Shown here: positions 31,074 through 38,852 of the stretch, piece by piece
Numbering within the stretch: the stretch's first letter is position 1
How the letters are laid out: the number at the start of each line of letters is the position of its first letter
DNA from: an uncultured Bacilli bacterium
Lineage (GTDB): Bacteria; Bacillota_I; Bacilli_A; RF39; UBA660
Reading direction: 5' to 3'
Length of the DNA: 48,768 nucleotides
Assembly (NCBI GenBank): GCA_934102055.1
Contig: CAKOSE010000006.1
Coordinates: 1 to 48,768 of the forward strand
Position numbers and translations under genes: made by a program
Notes under the pieces: generated by a model
Databases searched by the model: none
What the model was told of the DNA's origin: nothing
Seen by the model: the letters and a program-made list of their open reading frames with translations, nothing else

Positions 31074-33493
31074 ATCCTATCAAAGAAGACATAATACTTG
31101 GAGTCCTAAAAGCAGATAACCAAGAACTATTAAAAAAAGTATTAAAAGTCAAAAGCGATGAAGATTATTTCAAAGTAGTCATTGATTACTTAGAAAAATC
31201 CATATTCAACTATAAAGAATGTTATACAGAATTTATCTACAAACTAATAGAAATACTAGAAATAGACATAAGAAAAACAGACAACTACTTAGAAAAATTT
31301 AACAAAATAATTTTATTCAGAAATCACTTTTCAAATATATATCAAGTCCTTTATAAAAGAACAAAAAAGAATAATGACTGTTATAGCACAGATCTAAATA
31401 TCTTACTAGCACTAGATTCCATAGATACTTTCTTCGATAACGAAGTAAAAGAATGTAAAATAAAAGGAGACTTCCTATTCGAAGAAATCCTAGACTTTTT
31501 AGGAATCCTATTAAAGAAAAAAAGCTTAGACAACTTTGATATTATAAATAGACTCCTTAATAGTTTAGAAAAGCACTCATCTAAAGTAACAGAAGATACC
31601 CTAGATAGAACATCGAGTATATTAACACTAAAAAAATACGTTGGAGACAGAATTAACGAAACAGATAAATACACAAAAAAAGAAAAAAGTGATGCTAACA
31701 ATCTAAGTTACATATACCAAGTACTTGATAAAATAGGATGTAATATATCTAATAATGTATCCAAAGACACATCATTTCAAGGAGACAAAGGTAGTTTCAA
31801 ATACCTAGTTAAACACTTAACCAGTCTTATTAATGATTTTTCCTTCAGAAACGTTTCATCAATATACAAAAGCCTAGAACTTCTAGATGCCTCAATCTTA
31901 AACTTAGACGATGATCACCTAGAAGACCTAGAAGCAATTACAAGACTTCGTATTAGTATTATTAACGAAATAAAAGCAACAAAAAAAACAACAAGAAACA
32001 GTCATAAAAGATATTACTATCTTAAAGATATAGCCAATAGATTAGAAAATATCGAAATGAACATAGCATATAATGTAAAATCCTCTCTAATAGTAGATAA
32101 CTATAATATCATTAGATATATCATGTTTGAACTTGAAAACATGAGTTATTCAGAAAGTCTAATTAAAAACAACCCATACCTAATTAATGCATATAACGTC
32201 CTTTCAGATAACGTTTTAAATGAAGTAGTAGATAGACTCCTTACCTATATAAAAGATCCAAACATTTCCTACAAAAAGATTTGTTATTACAACAAAATGT
32301 TAAAACTTCTTGTCTCAAATAAAGTTATTTATATTAGTGATGAGTGTCTAAAAAACAATATAAAAAAAGTAAACAAAGAAGGTAACGACAACAATTTCAT
32401 CAAATCCTGGTGTAGTAACATTACCTCAGTCCTAACAAAAGAAGAAACCCTAGAAGAAAACGACATAAACAATATGTATAATGTAATTATACCAAGATAC
32501 GAAAGCAGTACTAATAAAAAAACAACCCCAAGTAAAGATTTTATATTCACAGTAGATGAAGATATCTCAGTAAACAAAGATGATGCCATATCAATCTCAA
32601 AACTATCACCAGATCTATATAACCTAAAAATCTATATTTCTGATCCAACTAGTATGTTTAACATGAATTCATTTCCTATTAAATGTGCTAGAAACAATTG
32701 CGAAACTATATACCTAGAAGATAAAAAAATAGATATGTTTCACCCAGGTATTATAAAAAATTACCTATCTCTAGACGAAGGAAAAAATAGAAACGTAAAA
32801 GTATATAACTTCTTTATAGATAATCTCGGTAAACTAGTAGCATTTGAAATAACAAAAGAATGCCCAAAAATATCCAAAAACTATTCCTATGAAGAATTCA
32901 ATAGTATCTTTGATAAAACTATGTCCTCATTTGATGAAGAACTCGTAAACAATCTTAGTCATTTAAACAGCACACTATTTAAAAACAAATATAACAACCT
33001 AGATGGTTTCTGTGGAGATTCCTATGCCCTTAGAATGGCCGCATCATTTATGATATACACCAATAGTAAAGTAGCAGAATACTTCGCAAAAGAAGGATAT
33101 CCATTCGTATATAGATATTATGACGAAAACGATAACTCATCATTTAAAAACGTAGTAGACGCAATTCCAGAAAGTGATAAAGACGTATATAAAAAATACC
33201 TAGAAGAAATCTCATACGAAAGAAGTGGAGCAAGTTACTCAACCTCAAGCAGAAGTCACGATGCCCTAGGACTAGGATACTACACACACCTAACATCCCC
33301 AAACAGAAGATATGCAGATATACTAGCAAATTGTTGTATAGATAAATTCTATTTTGGTAATCCAAACACCAGAGAAACAATAGACTTTGAAAACTTCCTA
33401 AACAAAGAAGTAGAATACCTAAACGATAGAATAGTAGGAATAAATAGTTATTACGAAGACTATTCAAAACATGTCCTAAAAAGAACCAAATAA
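31070..33493 (+). CDS. RNB-domain protein (RNase II/R-like) with long unknown N-terminus
   Basis: 807 residues. The last 320 resemble the RNB ribonuclease core: FTVDEDISVNKDDAISISK (about residues 494-511), YISDPTSMF, and GLGYYTHLTSPNRRYADI (about 734-751) with the two conserved Arg. Of the four metal-binding Asp of RNase II (IDSASTEDMDDA), the second appears as Asn502; the other three are kept. The first 480 residues are helical, charged and without recognisable cold-shock or S1 domains, unlike RNase R. So RNA binding, if any, differs. Translationally coupled to the DnaI-like gene, which hints at a joint role in replication or a stress response. Confidence 0.75.
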   Translation: MNPIKEDIILGVLKADNQELLKKVLKVKSDEDYFKVVIDYLEKSIFNYKECYTEFIYKLIEILEIDIRKTDNYLEKFNKIILFRNHFSNIYQVLYKRTKKNNDCYSTDLNILLALDSIDTFFDNEVKECKIKGDFLFEEILDFLGILLKKKSLDNFDIINRLLNSLEKHSSKVTEDTLDRTSSILTLKKYVGDRINETDKYTKKEKSDANNLSYIYQVLDKIGCNISNNVSKDTSFQGDKGSFKYLVKHLTSLINDFSFRNVSSIYKSLELLDASILNLDDDHLEDLEAITRLRISIINEIKATKKTTRNSHKRYYYLKDIANRLENIEMNIAYNVKSSLIVDNYNIIRYIMFELENMSYSESLIKNNPYLINAYNVLSDNVLNEVVDRLLTYIKDPNISYKKICYYNKMLKLLVSNKVIYISDECLKNNIKKVNKEGNDNNFIKSWCSNITSVLTKEETLEENDINNMYNVIIPRYESSTNKKTTPSKDFIFTVDEDISVNKDDAISISKLSPDLYNLKIYISDPTSMFNMNSFPIKCARNNCETIYLEDKKIDMFHPGIIKNYLSLDEGKNRNVKVYNFFIDNLGKLVAFEITKECPKISKNYSYEEFNSIFDKTMSSFDEELVNNLSHLNSTLFKNKYNNLDGFCGDSYALRMAASFMIYTNSKVAEYFAKEGYPFVYRYYDENDNSSFKNVVDAIPESDKDVYKKYLEEISYERSGASYSTSSRSHDALGLGYYTHLTSPNRRYADILANCCIDKFYFGNPNTRETIDFENFLNKEVEYLNDRIVGINSYYEDYSKHVLKRTK

Positions 33494-33503
33494 TAATAAA
33501 AAT

Positions 33504-33530
33504 AATGCTTGAAAAAGTATTGTTTTTATT
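33504..33530 (+). terminator. Terminator after the RNB gene
   Basis: AATGCTT (33504-33510)/AAGTATT (33515-33521) stem with GAAA tetraloop and one G-T pair, followed by GTTTTTATT. Confidence 0.7.
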
Positions 33531-33576
33531 ATAAAATTGACTTAAAAATAAATGATCATAAAAAGGAGTTAAAACT

Positions 33577-35080
33577 ATGAAAAATAAAAAACAAAAACCA
33601 AACAAACATTCGTCTGGGAGGGGGGGGGGAGCAATTATATAACTTTTTAAATAAAAATATAAAAGAGTTTAACCCCTATATATTATCTATTTTAAGTATA
33701 ATTTTTTTAGTTTTAGTAGGACTAATATCATACAAAGTAAATACAACATATGCAGTATTTACGGATACAATAATGGGTACTAAGACAATAGAGATAACTG
33801 TAAAAGCAGATACATTAGATAAAAGTGGAGCAAATAAACCAGTACTAGATAATGCAATGATACCAGTATACTATGATGAAAAAGCAGAAACATGGAAAAA
33901 AGCAGATGAAACAAATAAAAATAAAAAGTATCAATGGTATGATTATAATAATAAGATGTGGGCTAATAGTGCAACTGTAAGTAGTGCTAACAGAAGTACT
34001 TATCAAAGTGCAAGTGTAGGTACAACAATACCAATGGATGATATATTAACAATGCAAGTATGGATACCAAGGTATAAGTATAAATTGTGGAATTATAATG
34101 CTGATGGAACAAAAGCAAGTGAACCTCAAGAAATAGAAATAACATTTGAAGACGGCACAGATAAAACAGGAGAAATAACATGTACTGATACCATATCAGG
34201 AACAGATGGTGCAGCATCAGAGACATGTAAAATAGGAAGTACAACTTGTACAGATTCAACATGTAATAATAAATACTATACTCATCCAGCATTTACCTTT
34301 GGAGACGAAGAAATAAAAGGATTCTGGATAGGAAAGTTTGAACTTACTGGAACAATAGATAGTATATCAACAAAACCAGATATACAAAGCATAAGAAGTC
34401 AAAATGTAAGTACATTTGAAACAAATATAATGAATATGAAAAATAGTGGTAATAGCTATGGACTATCAACAACAACAGATACACATATGATAAAAAACAT
34501 GGAATGGGGAGCAGTAGCATACTTATCACATTCAAAATATGGGACATGTGAGAATGGTACATGTAAAGAAGCAGGGATAAATAATAATTCTGGTTTTAAA
34601 ACAGGATGTGGGGATGAAGCTGGAAGCGGTTCATCTCAAGCGTGTGATAGTTACAATACAGCTACAGGTCAAAAAGCATCAACGACGAGTAATATATATG
34701 GTGCATACGATATGAGTGGAGGGGCTTACGAATATGTAATGGCTAGTTTAGTTAATACATCTGGAACTAATATGATATCATCTTCTTCTGGTTATAATAA
34801 TTCAGAATATCCAGATAGTAAATATTATGATATATATAGTTATAGTACAAGTTATTCTTCTAGAATAAGAAGTAAACTAGGAGATGCAATAAAAGAAGTG
34901 TATAATTCAGATGAATTTAGTTGGTATAGTGATTTATCTGTCTTAGCTTCTTCGGATGGTGCTTGGTTTCAACGTGGCGGTTTAAATGATGAAGATTTGA
35001 CTGCTGGTTTGTTTAGTTCTGTTAATGATGATGGTAGCAATTCCCGTTATTACTCAACTCGCCTTATAATAACCCCTTAA
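33577..35080 (+). CDS. Surface protein interrupted by poly-G tract (phase-variable candidate)
   Basis: ATG 33577 with AAGGAG upstream opens MKNKKQKPNKHSSGR, reaches a run of ten G and stops at 33640. The other frame is open from before the G tract to 35080: it encodes a hydrophobic anchor (PYILSILSIIFLVLVGLISY), then a TTYAVFTDTIMGTKTIEI segment like those following signal anchors of TasA-type proteins, and a 430-residue extracellular region. The C-terminus (IYGAYDMSGGAYEYV ... AWFQRGG ... GLFSS ... STRLII) resembles the formylglycine-enzyme/C-type-lectin-like fold. One G fewer joins both parts without a stop. From ATG 33773 alone the product lacks its anchor. About six Cys in the middle region may form disulfides. 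Confidence 0.8.
33620..33629 (+). repeat. Homopolymer of ten G in coding sequence
   Basis: Ten consecutive G preceded by GGGA, in codons 15-18 of the surface-protein gene. Nothing else in this AT-rich window approaches it. G10 is out of frame; G9 or G12 would be in frame. Confidence 0.97.
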
Positions 35081-35094
35081 GCTTAAATATAAAG

Positions 35095-35126
35095 TCTTAT
35101 AACAAATAAATTTTATAGGATTTTTT
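35095..35126 (+). terminator. Terminator of the surface-protein gene
   Basis: TCTTATAA (35095-35102)/TTATAGGA (35113-35120) with one G-T pair, then six T. Confidence 0.7.
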
Positions 35127-35176
35127 CTATGTAAATTAAACTATAATTTTATCTAAAACTATGAGTTATAGTAATA

Positions 35177-35218
35177 GTTTTCCCATAACAAAAGTTTAAT
35201 ACTTTTGTTATGAAAACT
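35177..35218. other. Long bulged hairpin between surface gene and Rpn repeat
   Basis: CATAACAAAAGT (35184-35195) and ACTTTTGTTATG (35201-35212) pair perfectly around TTAAT; after a 2-nt bulge AGTTTT (35176-35181) pairs with AAAACT (35213-35218). No T tract follows, so it is not a standard terminator. The rest of 35081-35270 shows nothing else. Confidence 0.6.
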
Positions 35219-35270
35219 TGCTTTTTATATAAGATTTCGTTTATGTGATAATAAAGAAATATCTTTTATA

Positions 35271-35439
35271 AAAGTTTTTAAATTTATATACTTTGTAACA
35301 ATTGGATATATTTATTGCTTTAAAATGGTATTTTGCTTATATGAATATTCTTATTTGAACCAGTATCTAAGTATCAATACTTAAAAATGGTCATTTTACA
35401 AGCACTTTCAAATAGTATATAGTGTTCTTGGTGATTAAT
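35271..35439 (+). repeat. Conserved leader of the Rpn repeat, copy 1
   Basis: About 170 bp before the nuclease gene are shared with 48269-48438, especially TATACTTTGTAACAATT and the 70 bp next to the start codon. The conservation of non-coding DNA marks the unit as a dispersed repeat. Confidence 0.8.
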
Positions 35440-36330
35440 ATGTCAAAAGAACAATTTTATAATGCAAGATATGATGCAGTATTTAAAAATGCAGTTGCAA
35501 ATGATAGAGGAGTATTTCATGATTTTCTAAAGCTTGCTTTAGAAAGAGAAATAAAGGACTATAAAATAATTCCTAATGAAATGCCAAAGAAAAACTATTC
35601 TATAAGAAGTAAGACTTTGGATATAAATGTAAAAACAGATATAGGAAATATAATAGTAGAGATAAATAATGGTTATTATAATAGTCTTCCTATTAGGAAT
35701 TTAGTATATTTATCAAGTGTGTTTTCTAATAGTGTCTCACGAGGAGAATCTTACGATAATGTTCCTCTTCATATACTTCTTAATATAACATGGGGAAAAG
35801 GTTTAAATGGAGATATATTAACAGATTATTATGTTCAGTCAGATAAAAAAATAAAATATTGTGATAGAATCATAATAAGAGAAATAAATATGGATTTATT
35901 ACTTAATACGTGGTATCATAAAGATAAGAAAGAAGCACAAAAATATAGTCATTTTTTAATGCTAGGACTAGATAAAAAAGACTTAAATTATTTGTGTGAA
36001 AAGGAAGGACATGAGTATATGAAAAAGTATATGAAGAATGTTGAAGAATTAAATGAAGATTCAGAATTTGTCAGTATAATATCTCCAGATAAAGATAATG
36101 AAATGGTAATAAATACCTTAAAGAATGAGGCTATAAAAGAAGGAAAACTAGAAGGAATGAAAGAAGGAATCAAAGAAGGGATAAAAGAAGGAAAACTAGA
36201 AGGAATAAAAGAAGGAAAAAGAGAAAGCACACTTGAAACTGCAAAAGCATTATTGAAGGAAAATGTCAGTATAGACATTATATCTAGAACAACAGGCTTA
36301 ACAAAAGAAGAAATAAATAGTTTAAAATAA
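35440..36330 (+). CDS. Rpn/PDDEXK_2-family nuclease (transposase-like)
   Basis: Family of recombination-promoting nucleases once called putative transposases. N-terminal RYDAVFKNAVANDRGVFHDFLK, nuclease core KTLDINVKTDIGNIIVEINNGY (Asp and Glu of the PD-(D/E)XK fold about residues 59 and 71, with Asn where the family usually has Gln or Lys), and the typical tail of IKEGKLEGMKEGIKEG repeats followed by LLKENVSIDIISRTTGLTKEEINSLK. ATG 35440 is chosen (GGTGATTAAT upstream) over the GTG at 35422; 296 residues. A second copy begins at 48439 with nearly the same start. Confidence 0.9.
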   Translation: MSKEQFYNARYDAVFKNAVANDRGVFHDFLKLALEREIKDYKIIPNEMPKKNYSIRSKTLDINVKTDIGNIIVEINNGYYNSLPIRNLVYLSSVFSNSVSRGESYDNVPLHILLNITWGKGLNGDILTDYYVQSDKKIKYCDRIIIREINMDLLLNTWYHKDKKEAQKYSHFLMLGLDKKDLNYLCEKEGHEYMKKYMKNVEELNEDSEFVSIISPDKDNEMVINTLKNEAIKEGKLEGMKEGIKEGIKEGKLEGIKEGKRESTLETAKALLKENVSIDIISRTTGLTKEEINSLK

Positions 36331-36343
36331 ATACAAAATAGTA

Positions 36344-36372
36344 TAGACAAACTTAACAAATGGTGTTAGAAT
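36344..36372 (+). promoter_or_regulatory. Promoter of the serS leader
   Basis: TAGACA (36344-36349), 17 nt, TAGAAT (36367-36372), just before the T-box leader. Confidence 0.6.
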
Positions 36373-36379
36373 AAGCTTA

Positions 36380-36565
36380 TCTCGTTGATGAAGAATAGTA
36401 ATAAAATTATTTATTTATAGAGAGTTAGTGCCTGGTGAAAACTAATATAAATGTTTTATGAATCTACTTCTGAGTGGAATTAATTATTCCCGGTTATTAC
36501 CGTTATGTGATAAGTTAAACAAAGGATGGTACCGTCTTCATGACTCCTTACCATTCTTTTTATTT
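36380..36565 (+). promoter_or_regulatory. T-box riboswitch for seryl-tRNA synthetase
   Basis: Stem I with AGAGAGTTAGTGCCTGGTG and a specifier loop GAA-TCT-AC (Ser codon TCT at 36463-36465), the T-box AGGATGGTACCGTC (36523-36536) and a terminator pairing GGATGGTA with TACCATTC followed by TTTTTATTTTT. Controls DUF1653 and serS together. Confidence 0.9.
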
Positions 36566-36579
36566 TTAAGGAGGAAAGT

Positions 36580-36819
36580 ATGAATAAGTTAAAAATAAAT
36601 GGTGTTTATAAACATTTCAAAGGAAATTATTATTTAGTAGTAGATGTTGCAGTCCATTCTGAAACACGTGAAGAACTTGTTATATATCGTGCTCTTTATG
36701 GAGATAATGGTTTATATGCTAGACCTCTTTCGATGTTTCTTAGTGAAGTTGATAGGAAAAAATATCCAGATGTAAAACAAAAATATAGATTTGAACTTCA
36801 AGATATAAAACGTGTATAG
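36580..36819 (+). CDS. DUF1653 family protein
   Basis: 79 residues; GVYKHFKGNYYLVVDVAVHSETREELVIYRALYGDNGLYARPLSMFLSEVD is the DUF1653 signature almost end to end. The family is a small SH3-like barrel of unknown function. It lies between the T-box and serS, 17 nt before the latter, so it is induced when serine charging fails. GGAGG precedes the ATG. Confidence 0.92.
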   Translation: MNKLKINGVYKHFKGNYYLVVDVAVHSETREELVIYRALYGDNGLYARPLSMFLSEVDRKKYPDVKQKYRFELQDIKRV

Positions 36820-36836
36820 ATAGGAAAGGTGATAAT

Positions 36837-38120
36837 ATGATAGATATAAAATTAATTAGAGAAAATAAAGAACTTGTTAAAGAAAATATTCGTAAAAAGT
36901 TTCAAGATGAAAAAATTAGTTTAGTAGATGAAGTTTATTTACTTGATGAAAAAACAAGAAAACTAAAACTAGAAGGAGATAAACTTCGTAAAGAAAGAAA
37001 AGACAAAAGTAATGAAATTGGTACTCTTATGAAAAATAAGGATGTTACTCGTGCAAATGAAATAAAACTTGAAGTTTCTAAGATTAATGATGTTATTAAT
37101 TCTCTTGAAGAAGAAGAATCTATAATTAACGAAAAAATCAAAGATATTATGATGAAAATCCCTAATATTATTGATTCTAGTGTTCCAGTTGGTAAAGATG
37201 ATACTTGTAATGTTGAAATAGAAAAATTTGGAGATCCAGTTGTTCCTGATTATGAAATTCCTTATCATGCAGATATTCTTACTAGTTTTAATGGACTAGA
37301 CAAAGAATCAAGTGGTAGAACTAGTGGTAATGGATTCTATTATTTAATGGGAGATATTGCTAGACTTAGTACTGCTATGCTTAATTATGCTAGAGATTAT
37401 ATGATCGATAAAAAATTTATTTATTGCATACCACCTTTTATGATTAGAAGTGATGTTGTATCAGGGGTTATGAGTTTTGATGAAATGGATGCTATGATGT
37501 ATAAAATCGAAGGAGAAGATTTATATCTTATTGGAACAAGTGAACATTCTATGATTGGTAAATTTAAAGATCAAATTCTAAAAGAAAATACACTTCCTAT
37601 TACCATGACTTCTTATTCACCTTGTTTTAGAAAAGAAGTAGGAGCCCATGGTATTGAAGAAAGAGGTATTTACAGAGTTCATCAATTCGAAAAACAAGAA
37701 ATGATTGTAATTTGTGATCCAAAAGATAGCATGGATTGGTATAACAAAATGTGGAGTTATACTGTTGAAATATTCAGAAATATGAATATTCCTGTTAGAA
37801 CTTTAGAATGTTGTTCAGGAGATCTTGCCGATCTAAAAGTTAAAAGTTGTGACGTCGAAGCATGGAGTCCTAGACAAAAGAAATACTTTGAAGTAGGATC
37901 TTGTTCAACACTAGGAGATGCTCAAGCAAGAAGACTTGGTATAAGAGTGAAAGGTCAAAATGGTACATCTTATCCACACACCCTTAACAACACAGTACTA
38001 GCCTCAACAAGAGCACTTATCGCTTTAATAGAAAATAACTATAATGAAGACGGAAGTGTAACTATCCCTGAAGTACTAAGACCATATATGGGTGGAAAAG
38101 AAAAATTAGAAAGAATTTAA
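36837..38120 (+). CDS. serS: Seryl-tRNA synthetase
   Basis: Class IIa synthetase charging tRNA-Ser. The N-terminal 110 residues form the long coiled-coil arm (LDEKTRKLKLEGDKLRKERKDKSNEIG ...), followed by the core with TSEHSMIGKF, motif 2 FRKEVGAHGIEERGIYRVHQFEKQEM, EVGSCSTLGDAQARRLGI and motif 3 NTVLASTRALIALIENN. Length 427 is standard. The TCT T-box fits. Confidence 0.97.
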   Translation: MIDIKLIRENKELVKENIRKKFQDEKISLVDEVYLLDEKTRKLKLEGDKLRKERKDKSNEIGTLMKNKDVTRANEIKLEVSKINDVINSLEEEESIINEKIKDIMMKIPNIIDSSVPVGKDDTCNVEIEKFGDPVVPDYEIPYHADILTSFNGLDKESSGRTSGNGFYYLMGDIARLSTAMLNYARDYMIDKKFIYCIPPFMIRSDVVSGVMSFDEMDAMMYKIEGEDLYLIGTSEHSMIGKFKDQILKENTLPITMTSYSPCFRKEVGAHGIEERGIYRVHQFEKQEMIVICDPKDSMDWYNKMWSYTVEIFRNMNIPVRTLECCSGDLADLKVKSCDVEAWSPRQKKYFEVGSCSTLGDAQARRLGIRVKGQNGTSYPHTLNNTVLASTRALIALIENNYNEDGSVTIPEVLRPYMGGKEKLERI

Positions 38121-38141
38121 CAGTTTTAGGAGGTTTTGTTT

Positions 38142-38777
38142 TTGGAAGAATACATTGCATTATTAATTAAACAATTTGCTATGGCAAAAGGAATAAAAAA
38201 CATTGATATTAATTCATCGCTATTTAAAAATGAATTTGCTTCATGGTTACAAAGTCAAAGAAAAGCAGGAGATCTATATCTATCTTTTGTAAAAGATAGC
38301 ACTAACTTTCCTCGTGAGGAGTCCTACGCATCAGAAATAGGTAAGGGGAGATTTGATAGTATTTGTCTTTCAAATGATATGTTAATGATTACCCCTTATT
38401 ATGAAGGAATTGATCAAAATAAAATACTAATTCCTTCCTCTCTAGGAGTCTCAAATGATGGTGAATGTTATATCGGAGACAACTACTTAATTAACCTAAG
38501 AGATATTGGTGTTAAAAGAATACTTACACAAAATCCATACAATAAAGAATCTATCTCTAATTTTGAATATTTACCATTTTCTAGTTCCTGTGACTTCACA
38601 GTCGGAGTATATGGTTCTAGAAGTGATTTAGACACATCTCATAAACTTCAATTAATGGAAGACTTTAGAGCAAAATTAATAGATATTTCTTATAAAGATG
38701 AATACTTTAATTCCGATGACTTTTATTTTTATTTTTTATCTAGCTCAAATAAATTTAAAACTAGAACAAGAAAGTGA
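38142..38777 (+). CDS. Hypothetical protein downstream of serS
   Basis: Not recognised. TTG 38142 lies 8 nt after AGGAGG (38128-38133), better than TTG 38136 at 2 nt; 211 residues. No membrane segment. A central block SNDMLMITPYYEGIDQNKILIPSSLGVSNDGECYIGDNYLINLRDIGVKRILTQNPY looks like a globular alpha-beta domain, and GVYGSRSDLDTSHKLQLMEDFRAKL follows. The last residues are basic (KFKTRTRK). It is in the serS operon and so probably under the same T-box. Confidence 0.7.
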   Translation: MEEYIALLIKQFAMAKGIKNIDINSSLFKNEFASWLQSQRKAGDLYLSFVKDSTNFPREESYASEIGKGRFDSICLSNDMLMITPYYEGIDQNKILIPSSLGVSNDGECYIGDNYLINLRDIGVKRILTQNPYNKESISNFEYLPFSSSCDFTVGVYGSRSDLDTSHKLQLMEDFRAKLIDISYKDEYFNSDDFYFYFLSSSNKFKTRTRK

Positions 38778-38797
38778 AACCTTTTTGGTTTTTCTTT
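38777..38797 (+). terminator. Weak terminator of the serS operon
   Basis: AAACC (38777-38781)/GGTTT (38787-38791) with TTTTT loop and T-rich tail; the stem is short. Confidence 0.4.
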
Positions 38798-38806
38798 TAT
38801 TTTCCT

Positions 38807-38835
38807 TTGAAAAATGCATAAATTTTTTGTATAAT
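38807..38835 (+). promoter_or_regulatory. Promoter of mutS
   Basis: TTGAAA (38807-38812), 17 nt, TATAAT (38830-38835), 18 nt before the start codon. Confidence 0.75.
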
Positions 38836-38852
38836 AAGACAAGGTGTTGTAT

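Noticed and set aside
36130..36235. Tandem GAAGGAATAAAAGAAGG-type repeats
   Set aside because: They encode the usual KEGxxEG tail of Rpn proteins and are explained by that coding sequence.
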